From Coemansia sp. RSA 1804 (taxonomy: Eukaryota > Kickxellomycota > Kickxellomycetes > Kickxellales > Kickxellaceae), in contig JANBTH010000115.1 in NCBI GenBank assembly GCA_027578815.1, positions 1 to 33,777 on the forward strand: 33,777 bases of DNA, read 5' to 3'. A program made the position numbers and the translations under genes. Shown here piece after piece: positions 9,782 through 19,404 of the stretch; position 1 is the first letter of the stretch; each line of letters starts with the position of its first letter. The notes below the pieces were generated by a model. That model saw nothing but the letters and a program-made list of their open reading frames with translations, was not told where the DNA came from and ran no database searches.

Positions 9782-10805
9782 TTCTACTACTGTCGGGACC
9801 AAAAGGGTGTTGGTTTATTTGAGCCAAGCCAGATACAAATATAAATAAAAAGTTGAATGAAAGAGGGCCAGCTGTAGCTTTTAAGAAAAATAGGTGATTA
9901 ATAGACAAATGAAAAGATAAAAAAAAAGGGAGAGACTGAAAAGGGAGGAGCCGTAGGAAAGAAATTAGACGATGGGATTGGGAAGGGCCTTTTATATAGA
10001 AAAGATGGCTTGTTTGTTGTATGCTCTACAAATAGATACAAGATTAGATGAAAGCCAGAGATGAGAGAGGGCAAGTGTGAGAAAACAGGGGAGCGGAGAA
10101 ATTAAAAAAGAAAAAGCATCGATGCCAGCAGAACAGCGTTCGCTTTGACAAAAGCCTATTTCTCTTTTCACAATGCTTAATGCTAGACAAAAAATAAAGA
10201 AAATACCATCCATCCCACTCTCCCGCATTGTTCCGTGTCATCCCGCCCTTCGCATAAACGCCAGTCAAAAAACAACAGCAACAACAGCAGCTAAAGAATA
10301 GCCTTTGTTCATTCCTCTTTTTCTCTGCGCTAGTGGTGGTCACATGCAGCTAATGGTATAAAGGAAGCATCCACTCTGATTGCTAATGATGAGAGGCAGC
10401 AGCCAATCACTGCTACCCTTTTCTCTCTTTTACGCAAGCTCGCTAGTAAAATTCTCCGAACGGAATCTACTGGCGCTGCTTTCGTCGGAAACGGGTACTT
10501 TCGCCATTTTCGTTCCTTTTCTTTGCCCGAGCTGCATATAGCCTCCTTTTCTCTCTTTCGGCTCGCACCCATCCGAGCCGCGGTTTTCATAGTCTGTGCG
10601 CATATTTCGCCAAACTCTTCTCTGAAAATAAAATCACCTCTACCAGAAAACGACACTTTTACTATAATATTATTCTAATAGAATTAAACTGGCCCAAGGC
10701 AAAGATAAACCTACAGAATGTTTCTCTTCTTTTCTAGTTTGTCGTCACGCTCCTCTCTCCACTTTCTCACACCAAAAACATTTCCTTTCAACCCACATTT
10801 TTCCA
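9782..10805. other. XDH upstream region
   Basis: I see no supported gene. The stretch contains the XDH 5' UTR and promoter, several A- and T-rich tracts, and a GC-richer patch at about 10430-10580. Overlapping open frames on the minus strand lack recognisable features. A TATA-like box for XDH is listed separately. Confidence 0.5.
9991..9998 (-). promoter_or_regulatory. Possible TATA box of XDH
   Basis: TATATAAA reads on the minus strand about 210 bp upstream of the XDH ATG. The distance implies a 5' UTR of roughly 180 nt. It rests on the motif alone. Confidence 0.3.
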
Positions 10806-11075
10806 TTATTGAATTATCAAGAGCTTTTCTCTCTTGACCTTGAAAAAGCCGACGTTGCTAATATATACCCACTTTGCTTTGCTAATATCTTTATTTGCGC
10901 ACTCTTCAAGTTTTTTTAGTGCAACACCTGTCCCAATTATTATATTCAGCTTTGAAACATTGCGTCCTTTCATTTTATCTTCCCATTCCAAAGCGACTCG
11001 GACGCCCTTTACATCACATCCCTTGCTTAATGATAGTTTGCCTAAATACCTGCCCTCAGGTTTCTGTAATGCCAT
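10806..11075 (-). CDS. Orphan small basic protein (89 aa), AT-rich block
   Basis: The frame encodes 89 residues from the ATG at 11073-11075. The open frame runs ten codons further upstream without another ATG. The product is lysine-rich (strongly basic), and its alternating hydrophobic pattern suggests a small beta/alpha domain; the central stretch reads LNIIIGTGVALKKLEE. There is no signal peptide, no cysteine pattern and no recognised family. A TATATA-like element stands at about 11130-11140, only some 55-65 bp upstream, closer than for the neighbouring small genes. It is the leftmost of the minus-strand small ORFs in the 10.7-16.4 kb AT-rich block. The complex residue composition in an AT-rich background favours a real gene, but it could be an exon of a longer one. 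Confidence 0.38.
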   Translation of the reverse strand: MALQKPEGRYLGKLSLSKGCDVKGVRVALEWEDKMKGRNVSKLNIIIGTGVALKKLEECANKDISKAKWVYISNVGFFKVKREKLLIIQ

Positions 11076-11836
11076 TCTTTTAACTTTCTTTAGCAACCGA
11101 TACAATTAATAAACAAGCCTGTATTAGTAAATATATAATGGAAGATTGTTAACGCAGAGAAAAAAGAGAAGCAATGTTTAGTACGAATATTATTTGGTTT
11201 AAATACTCCCTTTTCACATTTAAACAACTTCTTTGCCCCACCATTATTCTAACCATCATTCCGTCTTTGTATTCTCTTCCCTTTTTAGCCAAATAGGTTT
11301 AATGCAACGTAGCAGTCACACATTTCTATCCTGGCTTCTATTTTACAAAGAGACGTCACACATCATTCAATTGGTCTAAGAAAGCCAAAACAATAAAATT
11401 TTAAAATGTAGCTTGATTCGGAATAATTTGCATCTTATTTATTAAAAGGCAATCCTGATAAAATATAATTTGTCCATATAGCATTTGACTTTGCAAAAAC
11501 TAAATTCCTTCCAATATAAGCTGCCTCCAATGATTTCAATTTTTTGTCTCACCTTCTAGTCCTAATAAAGTAATGGATTAGCCATTCATAATATTATATG
11601 AAGTCTTTGTAAATCCAAGGATTACCAAAGGCCCACAGGTTATAACTCCAACAAAGCTACACCTGCATTTTTATCTTTTTTCAATAGTATTATTTTTCAC
11701 ACTCATAATTTCTAAACAAACTGTATTTATTGCTAAAAGTGGCCAATACCTTCTATTTTGCTGTTAGAATTAGAGCACAAGTTACTAGAGTGCATCTACC
11801 TATATACAGATATCTACAATCATGCTTTTTTAAATC
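11076..11836. other. AT-rich spacer; 3' flank of the next small gene
   Basis: I see no gene. The part from about 11735 to 11836 is the 3' flank of the small gene at 11837-12073. It matches the 3' flank of the gene at 12883-13125, including AATTAGAGCA at nearly the same distance from the stop in both. The rest is AT-rich single-copy sequence without evident structure. Confidence 0.5.
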
Positions 11837-12073
11837 CTATTTACCTGCTCTCTTTTGTTTATTTTCAAGGTCGGTGTTGTGTGTATTACACAACACTAAT
11901 GCATCCCTTTTAAAGTCATTATCATAAATACTACTTTTTTTGCTTCCACCTATTTCTACAACTTGAATAAAAGTATGGCCATCTTCTTTAACACTAACTA
12001 TTTTAACCATTCCCACACCACCAGTGAGAAAGTCCCTAAGAGTAGTACTACCTGAATTGCTGCTATCACTCAT
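11837..12073 (-). CDS. Orphan small protein (78 aa), tandem duplicate copy 1
   Basis: The product is 78 aa with a Ser/Thr/Gly-rich N-terminus. The middle suggests beta strands (G-x-V-K-I-V ... G-x-x-F-I-x-V-V) and the C-terminus is charged. It aligns weakly but almost without gaps to the product at 12883-13125: DF near the start, a Gly and V/L-R/K-V/I strand, Gly then Phe, a Gly-x-Ser turn, F/Y-Asp and a Cys about 45 residues after DF. The promoter and 3' flank of the two genes also match, so they are duplicates. A TATA-like box is about 125 bp upstream. The last codons read CAG-GTAAAT, which resembles a 5' splice site, and CTAATTCTAACAG lies about 85 bp downstream. A short second exon would change only the last few residues. 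The family and role are unknown to me. Confidence 0.5.
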   Translation of the reverse strand: MSDSSNSGSTTLRDFLTGGVGMVKIVSVKEDGHTFIQVVEIGGSKKSSIYDNDFKRDALVLCNTHNTDLENKQKRAGK

Positions 12074-12103
12074 GTTGCTAATTAAAGTTTTTTCTAAATT
12101 GTC

Positions 12104-12145
12104 GTAGATTGCTTGTTGTTGTAGATTGCTTGTTGCAGTAGATTT
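12104..12145. repeat. Short tandem repeat in a 5' leader
   Basis: A 16-17 bp unit, GTAGATTGCTTGTTGTT, occurs twice (12104-12120 and 12121-12136) and begins a third time at 12138. It lies between the TATA-like box and the ATG of the gene at 11837-12073, so it is probably part of the 5' UTR, which is CAA-rich on the minus strand. Confidence 0.75.
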
Positions 12146-12195
12146 TGCTGATAAATCTTTAATATGAAAACAAGAACTAGGCAGACAAATTCAAG

Positions 12196-12205
12196 GTTTA
12201 TATAG
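12196..12205 (-). promoter_or_regulatory. TATA-like core promoter of small gene, copy 1
   Basis: The plus-strand string TTTATATAgCAGGcAAATT (minus-strand TATATAAA) lies about 125 bp upstream of the ATG at 12073. It matches TTTATATAaCAGGaAAATT at the equivalent position of the duplicate gene, 17 of 19 bases. Confidence 0.5.
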
Positions 12206-12882
12206 CAGGCAAATTGTACATGGCCCTTTTGTATGAATGCACACAACTGCTTTCTAAAAGCATAAGAAAATGTAAAAAAATGCAAAAAAACAAAGCATAG
12301 CAGGCAAAAGCAAATTAATTAAATAGATATGAAAAGATATATCTAATTGCAATCCACTCATTTCTTTCTTTTTTCTTAATTTAAGTATTTTAAGTGTTTC
12401 TTGTTTAGTAAAATTGCCCTCGTTTTTACCATTGCAGCTAGCATATATTGAATTGCAATATAGAAACCCATTGCAGGATTTCTGGGTGTTTTTCTTTTTG
12501 AGCTGCTTTCAGTTTTCTGCTATCATGGTGTAATATGAAATATATTGAAAAACAAAAAATAACCAAAGAAAACCTACTAAGATTCCACGTTAAATCTTGA
12601 AAAGTCTGACTTTATATACCTACAGAACACTACTTGATTTAATTTTATGACATCAATTGTAAGTTTAAGTTTCTAGCCTTTATTTTCATAAACACAAAGT
12701 TTAAACGCTATTAATCGCTTACCCCAGTATTTTGCAAGCCACAGTCCTTACAGCCTACACTTTATTTGATTTCTATTGCTAATGTACCTAGCATTTTCTA
12801 CTCTGCAGTCAAAATTAGAGCATGCGCTATTACAAAGCTGTAGCTTTTATATGCAGGTAGACATAGTCATTATCATTTCAAA
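12206..12882. other. AT-rich spacer between duplicated small genes
   Basis: No gene is seen. The part from about 12760 to 12882 is the 3' flank of the gene at 12883-13125 and matches the 3' flank of copy 1. The remainder is AT-rich without an ORF of note. Confidence 0.5.
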
Positions 12883-13125
12883 CTATGTAGAGTCTTCCTC
12901 TTTTTCTTGAATTGATGGAAGATGTAACTTTCTGTTTTGTATTCCACACCTTTTTCTTACATCAGCAGCATGGCTAGAATCAAAGAAGCCTAATGATTCC
13001 CCAGCAAGAACACGGATTTCAAAGACCTCTTGCCCACTTATAGTTTTATCATATACCCTAAGCTCTCCTCTAGCCTTGTTGATAAAATCTTGAACATCCT
13101 TCTCAACAAACATTATAATGTGCAT
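12883..13125 (-). CDS. Orphan small protein (80 aa), tandem duplicate copy 2
   Basis: The product is 80 aa from the ATG at 13123-13125; a second in-frame ATG four codons later would give 76 aa. It has a charged helix-like N-terminus (VEKDVQDFINKARGEL), two probable beta strands, an AGES turn, an FFDSSHAADVRKRC segment and an acidic tail. It aligns weakly but nearly without gaps to the 11837-12073 product. The genes share a TATA element and a 3' block with AATTAGAGCA about 60 bp after the stop. A TATA-like box lies about 122 bp upstream. There is no signal peptide. No known family is recognised. The shared flanks make it likely that both copies are transcribed genes and not chance frames. Confidence 0.52.
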   Translation of the reverse strand: MHIIMFVEKDVQDFINKARGELRVYDKTISGQEVFEIRVLAGESLGFFDSSHAADVRKRCGIQNRKLHLPSIQEKEEDST

Positions 13126-13245
13126 AATGATTATCAAGGTAAATGGAGAGTTTGTGTAAATTTTTAAAGCTTACTTGCTGTAGTAATAATTTCAGGTAAA
13201 GAACATTTAAGATAAAAGGAGTAAGCTTTGAATGAAGAAAACAGA

Positions 13246-13255
13246 GTTTATATAA
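13246..13255 (-). promoter_or_regulatory. TATA-like core promoter of small gene, copy 2
   Basis: Minus-strand TATATAAAC sits about 122 bp upstream of the ATG at 13125. It lies in a 19-bp block that matches the copy 1 promoter at 17 positions. Confidence 0.5.
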
Positions 13256-14200
13256 CAGGAAAATTCTAGACAACTCTGTGTAGGAGCTTGCATATGTATC
13301 TGATATACGTAATAATGTCATAATCATTACGTAGTGTTCACAGCAGTCAAGAGCTGCCCAAAAAAATTAAAATATTATAGTGTTTTCTTTTCTAGAATAT
13401 TGTGCCACTGATTGCATTTCTTGTATTGCCTGCTTTTAACAAGCAAAAATGTTTACCTTTTTCTTAGCTAAATCGACCTGAGATAAAATGTAAGTGATAT
13501 ACTGAGTTTATTCGCCCACGTGGGTATAGCAAATGGTTTAAAGAAAATCCATGAATGAAATCTGGTTAAAGAGTTTTGGGGGTTTATGTCCATCAACCTC
13601 ATGGCTATATGAACTTGGCCATGTCAACAAATTTTTAAGCCTGTCTTTTTGTCCACACTTGTAGCACTGCTATTTTATACTTCTATTGCTCAGCCTCACC
13701 AAGCCTTGTTTTTGGTCACTTTGGAATACCGTAATCCATGCTACTCCACTGTGGCTGCTTTTTATTTATAAGTCGCCATTGTTGTCCTGATTTAATTCTC
13801 GATTTCTTAATTTCCACTACCCATCTCTCTCGTATATAATCCAATATTCTTCCATATGACATCTGTAAAAATCCTTTATATCATTATCTTTGTCAGGTCC
13901 CTTGCTGTTCTTTTATTTAAATAATACACAAAACAAAGGCAAACCTGCATTTAGCAAGGATCCAATCTTTTGACAAACTATGAGTTGGCAATGATGACAA
14001 TCTCTTACCTCTGCAATATCACTAAATGTTGAAATTTTTAAGATAAAGCAACCAACAACATTTTTTATTGTGTTTGCCCTCATGAAAAACCTGAATACTT
14101 TAATCACAAAATCCATTAACCAGACATTAGTTAGAGATGTGAATAAAGGGTGCACATTGCAGTGCTTTCAAATGGGACTAACATTGACACATGTATAAAT

Positions 14201-14616
14201 ATTTTCTCCAGACATTACCTTTTGTTTATTAGGTACAATGACCTTACCACAAAGAGTGGAAAGAGCAATCTAGTCAGGAACTGTACATGAGCAGGAGTTA
14301 ATGAATACATTGTGAAAAGTCTGAATGTAAAGAACTAGACTGAGGAGGAGGAGGAACTTAGAGTAATATTGTTCTGTTTATAAATAAGAATAAAACTAAA
14401 CATAAACTAAGAAAAGAAAGAACAGTCATAACTTGCAGTGTCTCCATCAGGGTATTTAACTGCCCTGTTACTAGGCCAGCTGTAATCAGGGCTAAATTCC
14501 CTTATGATTTAATCTCAGCTAAAATCATGTGACAACGCAGATGTTATCACAAGCTGTAAACACAGCTAAAACGTGTGCCGCAGATACAAGCGTGACACAC
14601 GATGTCTGGAGAAAAT
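14201..14616. mobile_element. Possible MITE-like element with 15-bp inverted ends
   Basis: The string ATTTTCTCCAGACAT at 14201-14215 recurs as its exact reverse complement at 14602-14616, bounding 416 bp with no ORF. Just inside the right end is an imperfect hairpin (GTGTG ... CACAC, about 14573-14600). The right half also repeats a CAGCTAAAA motif. The size and structure suit a miniature inverted-repeat transposable element. No clear target-site duplication is visible, so a chance inverted repeat or another origin remains possible. Confidence 0.35.
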
Positions 14617-15047
14617 TTAAAAAATAATTTTTACAAAGTAATTAGCCTAATACCTAAACTTGTTACTGCTGTATTTTTAGCAAAAAATAGTTACGATAAT
14701 ATTAGATAATTTATGTTATCCAATTTTTAACTGTCAGCCAAATAAAGATTGTTGCAATAGCGTGTATGTCTTTAATAATCAATAGCTTTATACACACTTA
14801 CGCAACAAATACTTACTATACACTTTCTGGTAGTGTGTAATGAATACTACTTATTTGCAAATGTATAGCTTATTTTGTTAATTGGTTCAATATATACTTG
14901 TAAAACTTTAAACACTACAATCATATTGCTACAGTTTCTCAAATTACTAAATATTAGCACAGGCTTCACAAAATATTATTCCAATTTCACTTCAAAAATA
15001 TTTGCCTGTAAAACACTAAATATAATTTGGAAAACCCCCTAAAAAGA

Positions 15048-15095
15048 AAGGCATGCTCAAAATTCTATTATGAAATATTTACTAGTGCATGCCTT
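15048..15095. repeat. 9-bp perfect inverted repeat after a small gene
   Basis: AAGGCATGC at 15048-15056 and GCATGCCTT at 15087-15095 form a perfect 9-bp stem with a 30-nt AT-rich loop. The hairpin begins six bases after the stop of the minus-strand gene at 15101-15295, so it would lie in that gene's 3' UTR. Confidence 0.6.
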
Positions 15096-15100
15096 ACAAT

Positions 15101-15295
15101 TTAACCTTGGGGCGTTCCGTTTCCAGAATTTCCACCAAAGCGTCTAATTATATATTGTAATTCAGCACCTATTGGAGCAACAGCACCTCTACGACCTCTA
15201 TTATCTTGTTGAGGCTCCTGTCCGGCTGAGCCCGAACCTGATCCACCTTGTTTTCCTGGTGATGGTACTTTTTTTTCTGATTGACAACTAGTCAT
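15101..15295 (-). CDS. Orphan small Gly/Ser/Gln-rich protein (64 aa)
   Basis: The ATG at 15293-15295 starts a 64-aa product. The N-terminal half is low-complexity (Lys/Pro/Gly/Ser/Gln) and probably disordered. A Gly-Arg-Arg-Gly basic patch follows, then a short helix-like stretch IGAELQYIIRRFGG, and the tail is Gly/Asn-rich. Basic RG-type patches can bind RNA, but that is only a suggestion. A TATATAAAG box is about 80 bp upstream, and the intervening leader is A/C-rich with CAA motifs, like that of the gene at 11837-12073. It is again on the minus strand in the AT-rich block. No family is recognised. Confidence 0.45.
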   Translation of the reverse strand: MTSCQSEKKVPSPGKQGGSGSGSAGQEPQQDNRGRRGAVAPIGAELQYIIRRFGGNSGNGTPQG

Positions 15296-15372
15296 TTTTG
15301 TTGTAGATATTGTTGATGATGTTAGTGATTGAATAATGTGAAAAGTGAATTATAATGGCAGCAAATGCTTTC

Positions 15373-15380
15373 TTTATATA
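15373..15380 (-). promoter_or_regulatory. TATA-like box of small gene
   Basis: Minus-strand TATATAAA lies about 80 bp upstream of the ATG at 15295. The spacing is somewhat shorter than for the other small genes. Confidence 0.4.
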
Positions 15381-16459
15381 CCTTTTCAGTTAATACACAT
15401 TTTATTACTCTTCTTATAGTATACTCCGTGTCCATACTAGTAATAAATTGAAATTATTTTTCTCATTAAATCTTTTTGACAAGAGAGCGTGAGGTCCCTT
15501 GACGTTGTAGTAAAGAAATAAAATTAATTTTGCAAACAATATACGTGCAATCAATTTCCCCAATATAGAAATTTAGAATCACAGTACTAACATTCTGTTT
15601 AATTTTCTGCTACCTATTCTTTTAAAAAACATAGTCATTTAATGTTTCTGAAATGTGCTATTTAATATGATAGTTTATGAATAGTAGACTTTAGAGCGGC
15701 TTCTATCGAAATGACTAGATATTTTCATATGTTTGTAGCAAATTAGAAATATGTGGAATAACGTAAAGAGTAAAGCAAAAAGACACACATACGTGTGTAT
15801 TTCCGTCCCCATTTCCCAATTTAGCTCAAAATTCATTAAACAATTTTTAATTTGTTTCTGTATTTGTCATCCATTTATTTTTTAATTAATATGAATTTGG
15901 ACGAGCAATGAGAAATGAAAATAACTACAGGGATATTGATTAAACCTTGTTTCATGCACTAGTCAATAAACTGCAGTCGTTTGATTTCATGTGTGCGTTT
16001 GATACTTTGCCCAAGCAGTCAAAGTTCAAAACGGCGTATAGTTTAATAAATTTGTATCCAGGTATTTCCACTGATCATAATCGTCAATTATTTGCATAAA
16101 ATTAGACGTGGTCTGCAGATTAGCATCATTTTTACAAATGATCGACATTCCGCTGTTTTCTATTTATTTCAGAGTAGAGAAAATGCGTAGCTTTGCTTCA
16201 CTGTTGCAGTTCACAAAGAAAAATGATGGGGAAAAGTGTAAACAAAAAAGTTGGGAAAAAAGCCAAGCGTTTTGTCGTTTTCTAAAGCAAATCCGCAGTC
16301 TTTTCTCTCCAAGCTTTGCTGGCGGTGTTGTGTCTTTCTTTCTTTCTTCTTCCATTGTTTCTACACATTAAATAGGCCGTTATTGTTCTCTAAACCCCTT
16401 TTTCCTCCTACTTCTTTTTACACCTCGGCAGACAACTACGTGCGTAGAAATACTCAGCG
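15381..16459. other. AT-rich stretch and upstream region of the CLPTM1-family gene
   Basis: No gene is supported. An 87-codon plus-strand frame at 16108-16371 and an opposing frame overlap each other in AT-rich, Lys/Phe/Ser-rich sequence and look like chance. The last 100 bp before 16460 are pyrimidine-rich and are probably the 5' UTR of the next gene. Confidence 0.45.
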
Positions 16460-18439
16460 ATGGCGGGCAATAGCTGGGGCGTGGTGGCCAGACGCGTTGT
16501 CAAGGCGCTGTATCTGGTTGGAATGCTGGTGACAATGGCAGGCCTGGCGCTCATGTACGTGTGGGCCTACAAGTATCTGGAGGCAGCGCCGCCAACGCTC
16601 AACCGCGTAAACCCGCCGCCAGACGCAAAGGATCCGACTCTCTACCGCATGTCGTGGCAGGGCGACGACACCGAGTACGAGGCAAAGGTGTACGCGTCGC
16701 CGATAAAGACACTAACCAAGGCCAATGCTGACAAATTCTTTGAAACGGCACAGGAGCTGTGGCACCTGGAGCCACATACGCTGGAGAACAGGTATCCGTC
16801 ATACAAGACTAGCGTCAAGGTCAGCGTGGCAGCAAAGTCGCTGGAGAAGCGCACGGATGCGCTGTACGCACACATATTTGTGCAGAGGAGAGGACAGTTT
16901 GCGCCGCATCCAAATGTTTCGGATCCATTTGCAGTTCACAAGTACGCGGAGCTGGCCAAATGGAGGCCCATCCATCCAGAGCCGGTCAGAACGGCCTTTC
17001 CGTTCATCAAGTTTGAAAGCGATGTGGCGGTGGACTACGAGCTCGTTGCAACAGCGGGCGTTTCGTGGGCGATGGTGCTGGAAAACCACGCCTTCACCAA
17101 GAAGGAGCTGCCGTTCGGAATAGTCGTTCCTAACAGCCCAACGGTGGATAGCAGAGGAAGGGCCACGTACACGTACAATCCGCCGCTTCTGCAGGACATC
17201 TTTGTCAAGAACGAGTGGCCCACGCACGGCCTTTTGGCATCATCCGACGCCGCACAGACCATCGATGTGGCGCTGGAGCTTGATGGGATCAAGCTGCGGT
17301 GGATCAAGCCGAAGATGGTGGCGATGCTGATGATGCCGGCGGCCAACAATCTGACGATGACGCCGATCAAGGTGCCTGTGCCCGATCCCAAGAGCCCCGG
17401 TGGAACGCGGCTCGTTCTCTTCAAGCCGGCGCTGTACATTGGCGACGAGCCGCTTGTGGATTTCGTCTACTCGCGCGGCATCCGCACGTTCCTCTGCGCT
17501 GCGCTTGTGCTGATAGCCATGTACTGCGTCTATCTGGTAGTCATGTTCCTTGGCATGTGCTTCTTCCTGGGCCCAAGGGACAAGTGGGCTGGCTTCTCGC
17601 GCACCTCGTTTGCCATCGTTCTTGCCACATACGCGATTGGCATGCTTGTTCTGGCCCCCTCCATCGGCCTTGGATCGGCCATTCTCAGCCCCTACAATGC
17701 GGCTGTCCTCGTTGTTGCGCTTGCAATGTACGGCGTTCCCCTTGATCCGCGAAGGTGGAGGGAGCACTGGGAGAGTCGCCGCCTCCTGGATCGGCAGCAG
17801 CACCAGGACCGGCCAGGATACCAGCTCCTGGAGGACACCGAGCTGGACGAGACGCCGGCGTCTGCAGCCAGCAGCGAAGAATCCGTGGATGGAAGAAGAG
17901 GAAGAAGGAGATCTAGCGCAGGCAGCATCAGCAGCGGCATTGCTGACATTGCTGCCGAAGGCGACGGGACGCTGCCAGCTCCGGCATACTCTTCGGCAAT
18001 CAAGGCGGACGATCCGCACGAGCACATCCGGAACATCCGCCGGAGCGTCGATCGGATGGCGATGCGGTGGCTCGTGCTTTCGGTTGGGCCGACGCTGGTG
18101 GTGACGTCGCTTCTGACCATCTTCAGCAGCAAGCCGATGTCGCTCGGCAGCGTGCTGGCCTTTGCCATCCAGCTGCTGATTGTGCTGGATGCCGTGTACG
18201 GCTCCGTGTGGCTGGTGCCGCAGATTCTTGTGAATAGGCGTGCGCGGTCGGGCGCGCTGTTTTCGCCGGGCTTCCATCTGGGCAAGATCGTCGTTGGCTT
18301 GCTGTTTGTGCTGTTTGTGTCTGTTTTGCGTGTCAATGGCGCCGTGGCTGGCCCGATGTGGCTCGTTTACCTGGTGGCCTGGCTGTGCAACGTCATTGCC
18401 TTTGCGCAGTGGGTAGCATACCGCTTCTTCTCCGGTTAG
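16460..18439 (+). CDS. CLPTM1/CLPTM1L-family multispanning ER protein
   Basis: The intron-free gene encodes 659 aa. An N-terminal membrane anchor (about 15-37) is followed by a large, presumably luminal domain (about 40-340) with ALYAHIFV and possible N-glycosylation sites near 152 and 297. Membrane segments follow at about 343-370, 382-404 and 410-425. A 100-residue acidic/Ser/Arg-rich loop comes next (about 428-528), then membrane segments at about 529-546, 555-580, 608-625 and 630-652. The stretch VWLVPQILVNRRARSG corresponds to the CLPTM1L region FMLPQLFVNYKLKS. Human CLPTM1L scrambles glucosaminyl-phosphatidylinositol in the ER during GPI-anchor assembly, and CLPTM1 restrains GABA-A receptor transport; the fungal role is inferred. 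The protein is divergent, so the family call is less secure than for XDH. The ATG at 16460 is the first in the GC-rich frame. Confidence 0.72.
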   Translation: MAGNSWGVVARRVVKALYLVGMLVTMAGLALMYVWAYKYLEAAPPTLNRVNPPPDAKDPTLYRMSWQGDDTEYEAKVYASPIKTLTKANADKFFETAQELWHLEPHTLENRYPSYKTSVKVSVAAKSLEKRTDALYAHIFVQRRGQFAPHPNVSDPFAVHKYAELAKWRPIHPEPVRTAFPFIKFESDVAVDYELVATAGVSWAMVLENHAFTKKELPFGIVVPNSPTVDSRGRATYTYNPPLLQDIFVKNEWPTHGLLASSDAAQTIDVALELDGIKLRWIKPKMVAMLMMPAANNLTMTPIKVPVPDPKSPGGTRLVLFKPALYIGDEPLVDFVYSRGIRTFLCAALVLIAMYCVYLVVMFLGMCFFLGPRDKWAGFSRTSFAIVLATYAIGMLVLAPSIGLGSAILSPYNAAVLVVALAMYGVPLDPRRWREHWESRRLLDRQQHQDRPGYQLLEDTELDETPASAASSEESVDGRRGRRRSSAGSISSGIADIAAEGDGTLPAPAYSSAIKADDPHEHIRNIRRSVDRMAMRWLVLSVGPTLVVTSLLTIFSSKPMSLGSVLAFAIQLLIVLDAVYGSVWLVPQILVNRRARSGALFSPGFHLGKIVVGLLFVLFVSVLRVNGAVAGPMWLVYLVAWLCNVIAFAQWVAYRFFSG

Positions 18440-19395
18440 GAAAGCCTTTGAGCGTTGTTTTGTTTTGTTTCTACCGATCGCAATATATCTCTTCAAGAGT
18501 TTTCTTGCCTGGCTAGCCACTATCCTCGGCGGATATCGTCACGCTTTTCCCTTATGGAAGGAGGGGCCGAGCGTTGCGCTCAGGTGCTGCCATTGTTCTT
18601 CTTGCTCTCACTTCAGTCATTATGATGTAGCTGGAGCGTATTTTACTCTATTTCTTTGTTGAGCAACAATGAATTGCATCTATTCGAACCGAGATGATGC
18701 TGCTTTTCTTGCTGAACCGTAAGAAAATTGTAATCGCGATAACGGAACACACGCACGCCATCAACTAGCATCGATAGCATAGACTAGGCTTGCTTAGCAT
18801 CACTTTTTCTCGTATTGGCGTGTGCAGATCCCCGCTTGTTCCATCCTCTTCCACAGTCTGCATTGCTAGAGAAAAAAGCACCGACCAATGGATTTCAAAG
18901 CAGATACCGCATTCGATGCTGCAGATGGAAAAAGAAAAGAGCCAGCAATCATGAGCAGCCAGTGCTGCGATGCTGAACGCTGATTTGCCAGAATAGCCGT
19001 GATGGTAGTCCGTTTTTGGCAGCAGATGCAGCAGCAGCAGCAACAAAAGGACGCGATAGGAAAAAAACTGTTGGAAAATAATCCGAAAAGTCCGAATGAC
19101 TGCAACAATCAATCCCACAGCAGAAAAAAAAAGAAAAAACGAAACCTCACTTGCCCTCTGCTGCGGTGGTGATAAGAGAAAAATACGAAGAAAAAAGAGG
19201 CTGCACATGCATGAATGGAATGAAAGATAGCGCATTGAGGTCATGCCTTTTTTATTTTTTTTATTGTTCTTGGCCTTCATACGATCCTGCTTTGCTTTGC
19301 ATTCCTTGGTTCGTTCGCGTCCAGTGCACCGCATCATCCGTCCTCCATTACTAATGGCTGTTTGTTTGCTTATTTATGTGTTTTCTTTCCTAGAT
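18440..19395. other. Intergenic region with low-complexity sequence
   Basis: No gene is supported. A 190-codon minus-strand frame (18765-19337) is hydrophobic, contains a polyleucine run from a GCA-type repeat at about 19018-19045 and resembles no family. It could be chance. A small GC-rich patch at about 18560-18595 can fold locally but matches no RNA gene I know. Confidence 0.4.
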
Positions 19396-19404
19396 CTATA
19401 AAAA
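19396..19404 (+). promoter_or_regulatory. TATA box of zinc-finger gene
   Basis: CTATAAAAA stands 121-129 bp before the ATG at 19525. A pyrimidine-rich stretch about 15-45 bp downstream is a plausible transcription start region. Confidence 0.5.

Larger units (their letters stand above)
13256..15100. other. AT-rich stretch without a supported gene
   Basis: A minus-strand open frame at about 13913-14155 has no convincing start and a hydrophobic, cysteine-containing composition; it may be decayed coding sequence, but I do not call it. A 416-bp segment with inverted ends (14201-14616) and a 9-bp hairpin (15048-15095) are listed separately. The rest is AT-rich and featureless to me. Confidence 0.45.

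Noticed and set aside
13913..14155. An 80-codon minus-strand frame in the AT-rich block
   Set aside because: It has no ATG at its 5' end, no TATA box at the usual distance and a hydrophobic, non-specific composition; it may be a remnant but is unsupported.
14201..14616. A Helitron, suggested by the subterminal hairpin
   Set aside because: The inverted ends, the lack of a CTRR terminus and the lack of a TC start do not fit Helitron structure.
18765..19337. A 190-codon minus-strand frame with hydrophobic segments
   Set aside because: Its polyleucine run comes from a trinucleotide repeat, it opens with a Lys-rich low-complexity stretch, and it shows no family resemblance.
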